From Desulfurococcales archaeon (GTDB taxonomy: Archaea > Thermoproteota > Thermoprotei_A > Sulfolobales > Desulfurococcaceae), in contig JAMOPC010000180.1 in the NCBI GenBank assembly GCA_027064845.1, forward strand, positions 1 through 13,831: a stretch of 13,831 nucleotides of DNA, given 5' to 3'. This document shows, in pieces, positions 1-6,692 of the stretch (positions within the stretch are counted from its first letter, which is position 1; the number at the start of each line of letters is the position of its first letter). The translations under genes were made by a program, and so were the position numbers. The notes under the pieces are model-generated. The model had not been told where the DNA came from, did no database searches, and was given only the letters and a program-made list of their open reading frames with translations.

Positions 1-1
1 A

Positions 2-718
2 GAAGAAGTATCCAATGCTGCCAAATTCATTGAGGCAAACATTGTAGCATACATAATCACTGGCGATGAGAAGTACTGGGAGTTAGCCGAGGATATGGCT
101 AAAACACTAATAGAAGAGTACACCGACCCAGTACATGGATACATTACTCCCTATAGAGGAGATAATAGGATAGCCCGTCACGACATGTTTGCTTGGACAA
201 TATCTCCACTCATAAGCCTATATGTTAATCTGTGGGTTCCCGACTGGATGCTGTGGATGTACCCCATAGCAATAGATGATCATGGTAGACCTAATCCATA
301 CTTTACAGTGATAAATGTAACGTATACACCAAACGCAGTCATAATATGGAACACTAATACGACCATGTTATACGCTGAAAAATATAATGGATATATCATC
401 ATTCTCAATGGAGTAAAGAAAATAGAGAAAACCCCTATAGATTATTTCCCATACACTATCAGGATAAAGACCCTTGATACAAGTCAAAAAGTCAAACTAG
501 TAGGCTTCAAGTACTGCGAAGAAGCAACTATAAGTTACGGATCAAACTCATTCACTCTATCCAGTAGTTCTAAAAACATATGGATAATTAAACTAGACAA
601 TGTTCCAGCAAATTACAGTATTTTTGTAGACGGACACCATGCCGTATATGGAATAGACTATGTAACGTACAATAACTACATCATTGTAAAGGGTTCCGAG
701 GTTGAAATAACCTATTAA
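2..718 (+). CDS. C-terminal part of an unrecognised, possibly carbohydrate-related protein (5' truncated)
   Basis: The frame is open from the left edge (Glu-Glu-Val-Ser...), so the Met at 95 is probably internal and the true start lies outside the window. The visible 238 codons end with TAA. The first ~75 residues look helical and aromatic-rich, with a pattern like the last hairpins of an (alpha/alpha)-barrel: a 'GDEKYWELAEDMAKTL' helix, then 'HGYITPYRG' and 'RHDMFAWTISPL'. The last ~130 residues are rich in beta-prone and Asn/Thr/Tyr residues, like a beta-sandwich. Such a layout occurs in six-hairpin glycosidase-like and epimerase proteins, but I cannot name the family. The next gene on the same strand is GH130-like, which fits a carbohydrate role only by association. 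No function is claimed. Confidence 0.75.
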   Translation, partial: EEVSNAAKFIEANIVAYIITGDEKYWELAEDMAKTLIEEYTDPVHGYITPYRGDNRIARHDMFAWTISPLISLYVNLWVPDWMLWMYPIAIDDHGRPNPYFTVINVTYTPNAVIIWNTNTTMLYAEKYNGYIIILNGVKKIEKTPIDYFPYTIRIKTLDTSQKVKLVGFKYCEEATISYGSNSFTLSSSSKNIWIIKLDNVPANYSIFVDGHHAVYGIDYVTYNNYIIVKGSEVEITY

Positions 719-751
719 GGTAACACACTGTAAACCATTAATACCAATCCA

Positions 752-788
752 CATAAATCATATTTTTATTGATCGAAAGACTGGGTGG
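752..788 (+). promoter_or_regulatory. Candidate promoter and ribosome-binding site of the GH130-like gene
   Basis: The 50-80 nt gap after the previous stop holds two overlapping AT boxes, CATAAATC (752-759) and TATTTTTA (761-768). A purine-rich GGGTGG follows at 783-788, seven nt before the ATG at 796. The spacing supports a start at 796 rather than the in-frame TTG at 769, which lies within the putative core promoter. Which AT box is used cannot be decided by eye. Confidence 0.35.
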
Positions 789-795
789 AAAATGT

Positions 796-1953
796 ATGCT
801 TAGGGAAAAAGCACCATTGAATGATCTTGTATTCACGAATTTTGATGGCAAAAACACAGCACGTTTCAAGGAATATATGATCAAGGTAATGAGCTACGTG
901 AGACATGCAAGTATCGAGAGAAGACTTGAGGCAAAATTCTATGAAGCAAAGAAAAAGATTAGAATAGAGAGAAGACTAACTGATAGAACACTATTTGATA
1001 TTAGAGCATTTATTCTACCATGGAACGTTGAATACACAACCCCCTATGGTATCCCGATGAAAATCAAACTAGTTATGAACTCAGCCATATTTAGGAAAGA
1101 AAACGATACCATGGGTATATTCCTGAGACTTGCAAGTCCCGGTACCTTCATGCTTGGATGCAGATTATCGAGGACATTCATAGGATATACAGAAATCAAA
1201 TACGAGGATTTAAAAGGAGAAGTAAAGGTAAAGGCTAAGCCTGTTCTATACCCCATGCTAAGTAGTGAGTGTATAGAAGATCCAAGAGTAGACCCCGAGA
1301 ACTACAAGGAGTTGTATCATGTACGAGGATATTATATGTTCTACAGAGTCCATGGAATGGATACTGCAGTCTTAATGTTTAGAGCAAAACTTAATGATAA
1401 AATGGAGCCCTACGAAGTAGAACCAATTCATTTCATAGACGATGAGGAGATAGTGATTATTAGAGATTTCAGAGATTCATTCCCATTAAGCAGGAAGACT
1501 ATGGTTTTGAGGCCATGGCTCACAAGCATCAATACTGGAGGAGTATATGTCGGGCCGAGAGAAGAAACCACGGTTGATTTTCGCGGATTAGAACCTGTTC
1601 CCGAGCTTCTCCCTCAAAAGGATGAGCAGAAAACAGGAGGTAATGCCTCTGTAAAAATAAGTAGTAATGAATACTTATTGATTTTCCATACTGTTGAGAT
1701 TTATGGAATGTATCCACAGTATGCAGCATTATTTGATGAGGATGGAGAATTATTGGCTGTGACTCCTGAGCCGGTCATTTCTCCGCTTCCCAATGTATAT
1801 CATGGTGCAAGGCCCGGCACTATATTTGTCTGTGGCGCAACGATCTATAAGGACAAATTGATTGTTAGTGCGGGTAAAGACGATGAAATACTATTAATAA
1901 TGGAGGCGCCTCTGCAGAGAATAATTGATTCTATGAAGTGGTTAAGAGGCTGA
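796..1953 (+). CDS. GH130-like five-bladed beta-propeller glycosidase/phosphorylase, divergent
   Basis: A 385-residue protein without signal peptide or membrane segment, so probably cytoplasmic. The last ~95 residues follow the GH130 (beta-mannoside phosphorylase/hydrolase) pattern: 'EYLLIFHTVE' (292-301), 'YAALFDEDGELLAVTPEPV' (309-327), 'GTIFVCGATIYKDKLIVSAG' (341-360) and a closing helix. Mid-protein, 'EDPRVDP' (161-167) followed by 'YYMFYR' (179-184) matches the EDPR...YYMxYt signature; the Asp in EDPR is the candidate catalytic acid. The first ~110 residues, Arg/Lys-rich and helical, do not resemble the usual GH130 start. Known members cleave or phosphorolyse beta-mannosides and related oligosaccharides; substrate and phosphate dependence cannot be told here. 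The ATG at 796 is preferred over TTG 769 because GGGTGG precedes it by 7 nt. The next gene starts at or inside its 3' end, suggesting co-transcription. Confidence 0.68.
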   Translation: MLREKAPLNDLVFTNFDGKNTARFKEYMIKVMSYVRHASIERRLEAKFYEAKKKIRIERRLTDRTLFDIRAFILPWNVEYTTPYGIPMKIKLVMNSAIFRKENDTMGIFLRLASPGTFMLGCRLSRTFIGYTEIKYEDLKGEVKVKAKPVLYPMLSSECIEDPRVDPENYKELYHVRGYYMFYRVHGMDTAVLMFRAKLNDKMEPYEVEPIHFIDDEEIVIIRDFRDSFPLSRKTMVLRPWLTSINTGGVYVGPREETTVDFRGLEPVPELLPQKDEQKTGGNASVKISSNEYLLIFHTVEIYGMYPQYAALFDEDGELLAVTPEPVISPLPNVYHGARPGTIFVCGATIYKDKLIVSAGKDDEILLIMEAPLQRIIDSMKWLRG

Positions 1954-1958
1954 ACATA

Positions 1959-2843
1959 GTGTCTAATACTGGTTGGCCTAAAACTATTTTTTATATAGGT
2001 TTAGCACATATAGTAGCTGCATTCATGTTAATAATTCTCGCATTCCTAGGATTTAGAGGAACAAGTAGACATGAACTACTTGTTATCAAAGGTTTAACTT
2101 ATTATTCAGCGTTCACTGCTTTGGTTTCGCTCATATATTACTGGTTGGTAAAAACAAATAAACAATTCTTGTACAAGCTCGTTAATCTGGTTTCAAAGGA
2201 CTTAATCTTATCAATTATGATTGGTGTCTTGGGCTCATTAATAATTATTGTATCGATCATCTTTACTTTATTCTTCATGAACGAAGAAACAGGGTTGGAA
2301 CCAATAGTAAATGCTAATATATTAATAGGATTTCTATTAGTTTTCTTATCGATTTCATCATGGCTCAAACAGCTTGATGACTTAGAAGGTTCAAAACAAG
2401 TAATAGCTGGTTCATTATTTCCCGTGGCTTTTCTCATAGCTTATCTAGTTGTTTCAACGTATTTCTCCACGACAAAGGATGTCGTATTACTGGTTTTTGG
2501 ATCCCAGCTTCTCGTAGGAGGAATTATTTTCTCAGGACTTATACTTATTTGCGGATATGAATCCATATTGGATAAAAGAGAATCTTATCTAGCTGGTTCT
2601 GTTTATACTATGTCAATGTTATTACTTGCATTATATATTATTCATATATTGACAATTTATACTACAACTAGTATACTGGCGGATAACATTTCATCCATGA
2701 AGTCTTTACCAGAAACAATTTCTTTAGCAGTGTGTGATCGTTTAGGTCTCTTAATAATTTCATATAAGCTCTTTCTAGGACTCGTAATGTTAATGTTCAT
2801 AATAAATGCATTGTCTCAAATAGTTTTGATGAGAAAGAAGTAG
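1959..2843 (+). CDS. Eight-helix integral membrane protein, function unknown
   Basis: About 294 residues, almost entirely hydrophobic, with eight likely transmembrane helices separated by very short loops; the last runs nearly to the C-terminal Arg-Lys-Lys. No transporter or enzyme signature is recognised. Two in-frame GTG starts are possible. The one at 1938 would overlap the GH130-like gene by 16 nt and has no ribosome-binding site. The one at 1959 follows the upstream stop by 5 nt and has GAGG (1946-1949) nine nt before it, so 1959 is preferred. The tight junction suggests translational coupling with the GH130-like gene. The 3' end is convergent with the radical SAM gene, with 27 nt between stops. 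Its role (transport, membrane anchoring, glycan handling) is open. Confidence 0.72.
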   Translation: MSNTGWPKTIFYIGLAHIVAAFMLIILAFLGFRGTSRHELLVIKGLTYYSAFTALVSLIYYWLVKTNKQFLYKLVNLVSKDLILSIMIGVLGSLIIIVSIIFTLFFMNEETGLEPIVNANILIGFLLVFLSISSWLKQLDDLEGSKQVIAGSLFPVAFLIAYLVVSTYFSTTKDVVLLVFGSQLLVGGIIFSGLILICGYESILDKRESYLAGSVYTMSMLLLALYIIHILTIYTTTSILADNISSMKSLPETISLAVCDRLGLLIISYKLFLGLVMLMFIINALSQIVLMRKK

Positions 2844-2870
2844 AGAAGAGTTCTAATAACAATGTTATGG

Positions 2871-3869
2871 CTATAGATTGTATCTAGTTCTCGGACACAA
2901 GGGATCGCCCTTATTATAGTCTTTATATAATAGATAGGATCTTGCATAGCACCCTGTTCTACAATAGTTGAATATTGGGCATTTCCTGCACATATTTGGA
3001 GGGTTTGGCGGTTCATTTATGTATCTTAGTATTGGGTGGTTTAAGTAGATCTTCCACGCTTCTAATAGCGTCTTATCCCTAATACTTGTTATTTTGACAT
3101 CTAGTATGTCACAGAGCAATATATTGCCCTCTGGGTCGATGTCTATTCCTTCGCTTAATCTACATGAACTATAGCTAACATATTTTGATTTAATGACTAG
3201 TGGGGCGAATGGAGTACACCATAGTGAGACTGGATATTTGTATTCTTCGGCTTTTTCATCTACTATCTTTAGAGCTTCTAAATATTCATCTCTCCCTACA
3301 GCGATATTGTTTATTAATGCTTTGCCAGTAGGCATTGCTGGGAGAATTGATAGTCTCTCAGCCCCTTTCTCAACAGCTAGTGCGATTACTTGATCAACGT
3401 ATTTATAGTTCAGCTTTGTGATTGTCATGACAAAACCATATCTTATACCATGCTTTCTGTATTTCTCAACATTTTCCATAACTTTATCAAACACGCCTGT
3501 TCCCCTAATAGCATCATGTATCTCTCTCGGGCCATCAACACTAATATTCACGAACATATTCATATCCGATAATATCCCTGCAACTTCGTCTTTGAAGACT
3601 GTCCCATTTGTAACCATAGATACATAGATCTCATATTCTCGTAATGCTTTAAGCATTAATGGAAAATGTGGATGAATTAATGGTTCACCACCGCTTAAGC
3701 CTACATAATCTACCCCTAATTCACCAATCTCTTTAATCAGCCTCAGCTTCTCCTCTAAAGTGAGTTCTTTCACAGTTCTAAATCTATATGCATAACAATG
3801 TTTACAATTAAGATTGCATTTACCAGTAAATATCCATATTACATAGTCTGGTCTACGCATTTTACTCAT
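2871..3869 (-). CDS. Radical SAM enzyme with C-terminal SPASM domain, substrate unknown
   Basis: A 332-residue protein. The S-adenosylmethionine-cleaving [4Fe-4S] motif CNLNCKHC lies at residues 18-25 (Cys18, 22, 25), with GGEP at 60-63 and 'NISVDGP' in the following barrel strand. The C-terminus is a full SPASM domain: a Cys before 'IDIDPEGNILLC', then C-x2-C-x5-C-x3-C (CRKCPIFNYCRTGC) and a final Cys in 'DPLCP', enough for two auxiliary clusters. Family members mature peptides, build haem or tungsten/molybdenum cofactors, or modify proteins; this sequence does not tell which. The start is the ATG at 3869, because GGGGTGA (3875-3881) sits five nt upstream; a GTG at 3878 lies inside that site. 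No short precursor-peptide gene is visible nearby. XdhC lies upstream on the same strand across a 381-nt gap, so a metal-cofactor link is possible but unproven. Confidence 0.88.
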   Translation of the reverse strand: MSKMRRPDYVIWIFTGKCNLNCKHCYAYRFRTVKELTLEEKLRLIKEIGELGVDYVGLSGGEPLIHPHFPLMLKALREYEIYVSMVTNGTVFKDEVAGILSDMNMFVNISVDGPREIHDAIRGTGVFDKVMENVEKYRKHGIRYGFVMTITKLNYKYVDQVIALAVEKGAERLSILPAMPTGKALINNIAVGRDEYLEALKIVDEKAEEYKYPVSLWCTPFAPLVIKSKYVSYSSCRLSEGIDIDPEGNILLCDILDVKITSIRDKTLLEAWKIYLNHPILRYINEPPNPPNMCRKCPIFNYCRTGCYARSYLLYKDYNKGDPLCPRTRYNL

Positions 3870-3874
3870 ATTGG

Positions 3875-3956
3875 TCACCCCTGCAGATCTATGGTCACTG
3901 TTATACTAGATTTTGATCTACTTGATTACTTTACCATATTGATTAGATACTTATAT
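3875..3956 (-). promoter_or_regulatory. Ribosome-binding site and candidate TATA boxes of the radical SAM gene
   Basis: Read on the minus strand, GGGGTGA (3881-3875) is a strong Shine-Dalgarno site for the ATG at 3869. Two AT boxes could drive transcription: TAGTATAAC (3908-3900), which would give a leader of about 10 nt, and ATATAAGTA (3956-3948), which is preceded by purines (GGAG) like a BRE and would give a leader of about 55 nt. They cannot be separated by inspection. Confidence 0.4.
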
Positions 3957-4262
3957 CTCCTTATTACTTGTAAGAATAGTTCTAATAATAGATCCTTATG
4001 GCAGAAAGCCACTCTACTAGAATATCGGTTACTGAAGTTTATAATATATGACATCTTTCGTTAAAACGACTTAGAAGTAGTTGAACCTATTTGATTGTTT
4101 TCCAGAAATGATTAGTTCGAGCTATGATTCGCAATTAATTCTTTCTTTGAAGAGAATTAGTATTAAAATCGTTACTGAGTACATCCTTTAAAGACTTGTA
4201 TAAAATTGTACTTGGTATTATTTTACATGGAAATTGTATATTAAGAAACTACTAAAGAATAA
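3882..4262. other. 381-nt gap between the radical SAM and xdhC-like genes, no convincing gene
   Basis: The gap is AT-rich with stops in all frames. The only sizeable open frame (3798-4064, +) starts inside the radical SAM gene on the opposite strand and lacks a ribosome-binding site at its ATGs. A small hairpin GGC-AGAAA-GCC sits at 4000-4010. On the minus strand a TATA-like TATTATAAAC (about 4046-4037) precedes it by about 25-30 nt, so a small RNA or a long leader towards the radical SAM gene is possible but weakly supported. The rest shows no structure. Confidence 0.5.
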
Positions 4263-5126
4263 TTATTGCTTTTTGAATCCTTCCCACCATTTCTTTGATA
4301 CATCGAGTGATCTTACGGGTATTGTACATTTTCGTAGGTGACATATTATTTCTGCTAATATACTAACAGCTATTTCCTCTGGTGTATCACTGCCTATATC
4401 AAGTCCTGCAGGCATGTGTAGTCTATCAATGTATTTGTCTAGATCGATCTTTTCTTCATCTACTAGTCTCTTTAACATCCATGTACATCGTGTTTTACTA
4501 CATAATGCCCAAATATCTCCGGGGAACTCGTTTTTGATCAGTGTTTTGAGTGTCTGATAATCTGTTTCAACCTCGCCATAAGCTATTATGAAGATATCAT
4601 ATTTTGAATACTTTATCTCCGTGATCTTCTCGGGTATATTGCCTACGAGGACTTTTTCAGCATAAGGGAATCTCTCACTATTAGCTAGTCTAGGATCGGT
4701 ATCGATCACTATTACCTTGTATCCGAGAAAATTTGCTAAATCAGCAATTGGTTTACCAACATTTCCACCACCACTAATGATTAGTCGAGGAGGTGGTGTT
4801 ATTACATTTATAAAAACCTCGACAACACCTCCGCATAGTTGGTTAGTTTTGATAGCGTCTTTAGGTATGTTTTCTCTCCTAAGAGCCAGTTTGATCTTTT
4901 TCGGCTTACCTTCCTTTAGTGCCTTAGTTGCTTCTTCAAGTATTATTTTCTCGATATGTCCTCCACCAATAGTGCCTATTTTCTCCCCACTTACCGTAAG
5001 GAGTAGAGAGGCACCTATATCTCGTGGACCGCTCCCTTCCTTGTCAGTTATTATAGCTAATGCTACGGGGTTTCTTTTCTCAAGCTCTTCAACGATTTTC
5101 TTATAGATCAATAATTCGTTTGACAT
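4263..5126 (-). CDS. XdhC/CoxF-type molybdenum hydroxylase maturation factor
   Basis: A 287-residue protein with both XdhC domains. The N-terminal part has 'GSGPRDIGA' (31-39), 'GTIGGGHIE' (51-59) and 'LCGG' (97-100). The C-terminal part is a Rossmann domain with GGGNVG (119-124), an acidic 'VIDTDPR' strand end and the signature 'HMPAGLDIGS' then 'TPEEIAVSILAEI' (237-260). XdhC proteins bind molybdenum cofactor and help sulfurate and insert it into xanthine dehydrogenase, CO dehydrogenase or aldehyde oxidoreductase type enzymes in the cytoplasm. The ATG start at 5126 has GGAGG seven nt upstream, lying inside the last codons of the preceding small gene, so the two are probably translated together. 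No molybdenum hydroxylase structural subunit is in this window, so the client enzyme is unknown. Confidence 0.9.
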   Translation of the reverse strand: MSNELLIYKKIVEELEKRNPVALAIITDKEGSGPRDIGASLLLTVSGEKIGTIGGGHIEKIILEEATKALKEGKPKKIKLALRRENIPKDAIKTNQLCGGVVEVFINVITPPPRLIISGGGNVGKPIADLANFLGYKVIVIDTDPRLANSERFPYAEKVLVGNIPEKITEIKYSKYDIFIIAYGEVETDYQTLKTLIKNEFPGDIWALCSKTRCTWMLKRLVDEEKIDLDKYIDRLHMPAGLDIGSDTPEEIAVSILAEIICHLRKCTIPVRSLDVSKKWWEGFKKQ

Positions 5127-5128
5127 GT

Positions 5129-5392
5129 TTAGTCCTCCATAATGACTTTTATTCCTCTATTGGATAATAATCGTTTCAATATTCTTCTTTCTTCTTCTTT
5201 TAATTCTCGGTCAAGCTTGATTATTACTGAGAATCCTCCTTGTCCAATAGCTGGGGTGCCTTCGAAGAAATATGTTGGTTTATACTTCTTTGTCAATAAT
5301 ATGTGGTTTATGTCTTCTAATGCATATCTTACATCCCAATGAGTAGGTGCTTCTTGTACAATTATGATCTTCTTACCGATTCTGGCAATCAA
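5129..5392 (-). CDS. Small conserved-looking protein ahead of xdhC, function unknown
   Basis: An 87-residue soluble protein with alternating beta and alpha segments: a beta start 'KKIIIVQ', a central 'TPAIGQGGFSVIIKLD', and a charged helix 'REEERRILKRLL'-like region near the end (exactly, 'ELKEEERRILKRLL'). I do not recognise the family. The start is TTG at 5392, well supported by GGGTGA (5404-5399) six nt upstream; no in-frame ATG competes. Its last codons carry the ribosome-binding site of the XdhC gene and the two frames are 2 nt apart, so it belongs to the same operon and may act in the same molybdoenzyme maturation step. That functional link is inference from context only. Confidence 0.75.
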   Translation of the reverse strand: MIARIGKKIIIVQEAPTHWDVRYALEDINHILLTKKYKPTYFFEGTPAIGQGGFSVIIKLDRELKEEERRILKRLLSNRGIKVIMED

Positions 5393-5424
5393 TATGATTC
5401 ACCCAATATATTAATTATTTTTCA

Positions 5425-5451
5425 TATGATTATATTTTATGATTATAATCA
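5425..5451 (-). repeat. Direct repeat and palindrome in the promoter region of the xdhC pair
   Basis: TATGATTATA occurs twice (5425-5434 and 5438-5447) with a 13-bp period. The second copy overlaps a perfect 12-bp palindrome TGATTATAATCA (5440-5451). On the minus strand this block lies 33-60 nt before the TTG at 5392, where a TATA box and an adjacent operator would sit. It may be a regulator-binding site, but the AT-rich base composition makes such matches fairly easy by chance. Confidence 0.35.
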
Positions 5452-5490
5452 ATACCTTATACAGATATGTTTAATTATCAATAATAATGT

Positions 5491-5498
5491 TATATTAA
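5491..5498 (+). promoter_or_regulatory. Candidate TATA box of the THUMP gene
   Basis: TATATTAA at 5491-5498 would place transcription start near 5521, about 27 nt before the ATG at 5548. This leaves room for the GGGGT (5536-5540) ribosome-binding site seven nt before that ATG. Confidence 0.35.
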
Positions 5499-5547
5499 CC
5501 TAATTCGGCTAATAATATGAATCTAGAAAGCAATAATGGGGTAAGGA

Positions 5548-6075
5548 ATGTCTAGCTTCAATTTAATGATCACACACGAGCCAGGACCGGAAAACTATAG
5601 GTATGTTTTAAGTGTTTTGAGAGAAATACTAGGAAATTACTCACTAGTAGATGCTGGAACTAGTGTGATTTTATTAAGGGTAGAGGATCCCTATAAAGCA
5701 ATAGAAACATTATCAAAGAATAGAGATAAACTAAACATAATATACCGAGTCATACCTATAGACAAAGTAGTCGATCCATACGTAGAAATAGTTGCTGAAG
5801 AAGCAGCAAGACTTGCCGAGGAGAAAATACCGAAAAATAAAACCTATAGAGTGAGTTTGCGTGGAAGACTATATTGGAAAGAAACAAGAATGCCTGCTCA
5901 TAGCATGGATGCAATAAAGGTTATAGCAGAGAAAATTGATAGACCAGTATCACTTACGCATCCAGACTATGTAGTCTATATACGTAGTGTTAGGTTATAT
6001 CATAGAAAAAGAGTAGCTACAATAACCGTTACTGAGCCTTCGAAGATCTTATCTCTTAAATCTAATAGACCATAA
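5548..6075 (+). CDS. THUMP-domain protein, archaeal Tan1-like (tRNA modification)
   Basis: A 175-residue protein that is essentially an N-terminal ferredoxin-like part plus a THUMP domain. Diagnostic stretches are 'YRVSLRGRLYWKETR' (about 100-114), a helix 'DAIKVIAEKI', and 'DRPVSLTHPDYVVYI' (about 131-145), followed by the closing strand 'VATITVTEP'. THUMP domains bind the acceptor end of tRNA. The stand-alone eukaryotic relative Tan1 is the RNA-binding partner of the enzyme that makes N4-acetylcytidine at position 12, and archaeal one-domain proteins are annotated by this similarity. No acetyltransferase partner is in the window. The ATG start is supported by GGGGT seven nt upstream. The 3' end overlaps the convergent gene by 27 nt. 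Confidence 0.8.
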   Translation: MSSFNLMITHEPGPENYRYVLSVLREILGNYSLVDAGTSVILLRVEDPYKAIETLSKNRDKLNIIYRVIPIDKVVDPYVEIVAEEAARLAEEKIPKNKTYRVSLRGRLYWKETRMPAHSMDAIKVIAEKIDRPVSLTHPDYVVYIRSVRLYHRKRVATITVTEPSKILSLKSNRP

Positions 6076-6456
6076 CCATTTCTTCTTATTAAGACCGAGT
6101 TGTACCTTAACGTCATTAATTGATCTTAGCGGGTTCTCAAGTAGTAATAAGTCTCCAAATACATCGCTTACAGCCATTCTAATGTCTTCATCGTTTTTCA
6201 GTTCAATCTTTAAGCCCATGTTTCTATTTACATAGTATGGCTTCTTGTTCTCAATAACAATTCCTTCGTCAACAACTCTCTTTCCATTCTCTTTTTCATC
6301 ATAGTAGCCTAAAACAAATAAGTTCTCTATGCCTTGTTCTAGTAAATACTTTATAAATCTTGTAAAGAAATCAATATACTCTCTCTCAAGCTCAATTCTT
6401 TTTGCACGGAGCTTTTTTGCTTCTTTTTCAAACTCTTTTAGCTTTAACTTATTCAT
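6049..6456 (-). CDS. Unknown protein with N-terminal charged coiled coil
   Basis: A 135-residue soluble protein. The first ~45 residues are a Lys/Glu-rich helix ('LKEFEKEAKKLRAKRIELER'), likely coiled coil. A mixed beta region follows ('NLFVLGYYDEKENGKRVVDEG', split here as NLFVLGYY and GKRVVDEGIVI), then a helical part with 'DVFGDLLLLENPLRS' and a basic C-terminus 'LWSIRFKR'. I do not recognise a family. The ATG at 6456 is chosen over the in-frame TTG at 6474 because AGGTG lies seven nt upstream of it. A TATA box at 6504-6511 fits a leader of about 24 nt. The last 27 nt overlap the THUMP gene on the other strand. Confidence 0.72.
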   Translation of the reverse strand: MNKLKLKEFEKEAKKLRAKRIELEREYIDFFTRFIKYLLEQGIENLFVLGYYDEKENGKRVVDEGIVIENKKPYYVNRNMGLKIELKNDEDIRMAVSDVFGDLLLLENPLRSINDVKVQLGLNKKKWLWSIRFKR

Positions 6457-6503
6457 AGTAAAACACCTAATCAAAACTCATGAATTAGTATAGCTTACTA
6501 ACC

Positions 6504-6511
6504 TATTTAAA
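6504..6511 (-). promoter_or_regulatory. TATA box of the coiled-coil protein gene
   Basis: Read on the minus strand, GGATTTAAATAGG contains TTTAAATA (6511-6504), about 48-55 nt upstream of the ATG at 6456. It would start transcription near 6480, with AGGTG inside the short leader. Confidence 0.5.
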
Positions 6512-6551
6512 TCCAGTAATAATACTCGTTGAGAAATCCTTGACAGAAATA

Positions 6552-6559
6552 TTTATAAA
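6552..6559 (+). promoter_or_regulatory. TATA box of the DUF47 (PhoU-like) gene or of a small RNA
   Basis: TTTATAAA at 6552-6559 is close to the archaeal consensus and predicts transcription start near 6582, a few bases before the GC-rich hairpin at 6588-6603. The coding start of the next gene is about 110 nt further on. Confidence 0.5.
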
Positions 6560-6581
6560 CTCATCACTTGTCCTAAAAATA

Positions 6582-6692
6582 ACAGAACGCCGCGTGATCG
6601 GCGCGAAAATGTAAGTAATACGTTATTAAAAATGTATTAGAATTAAGAATATATTCCTAATCCAATCATAAAGCATTTATGAGGGATAATAA
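6582..6692 (+). ncRNA. Structured leader (or separate small RNA) with GC-rich 5' hairpin upstream of DUF47
   Basis: From the start predicted by the TATA box, the transcript begins with a hairpin CGCCG-(CGTGAT)-CGGCG at 6588-6603: five GC-rich base pairs in an otherwise very AT-rich gap. About 75 nt of AT-rich sequence follows before the ribosome-binding site GAGGG (6681-6685). A tiny frame GTG-ATC-GGC-GCG-AAA-ATG-TAA (6594-6614) begins in the hairpin loop. Leaders this long are uncommon in crenarchaea, so a cis-acting element or an independent small RNA is plausible. It matches no RNA family I know; box C and box D motifs are not convincing. Confidence 0.35.

Noticed and set aside
769..795. 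In-frame TTG at 769 as start of the GH130-like gene
   Set aside because: It lies inside the likely core promoter and has no ribosome-binding site; ATG 796 has GGGTGG at proper spacing.
3798..4064. 88-codon plus-strand open frame
   Set aside because: It begins antisense inside the radical SAM gene, its ATGs lack ribosome-binding sites, and its composition is that of AT-rich noncoding DNA.
4104..4180. Possible C/D box guide RNA (ATGATTA, ATGATT and CTGA words)
   Set aside because: The boxes deviate from RTGATGA, occur in the wrong order for C-D'-C'-D, and no terminal stem is seen.
4717..5106. 129-codon plus-strand open frame opposite the XdhC gene
   Set aside because: The XdhC motifs on the minus strand are unambiguous; the Pro/Ser-rich plus-strand product is a complementary-strand shadow with no ribosome-binding site.
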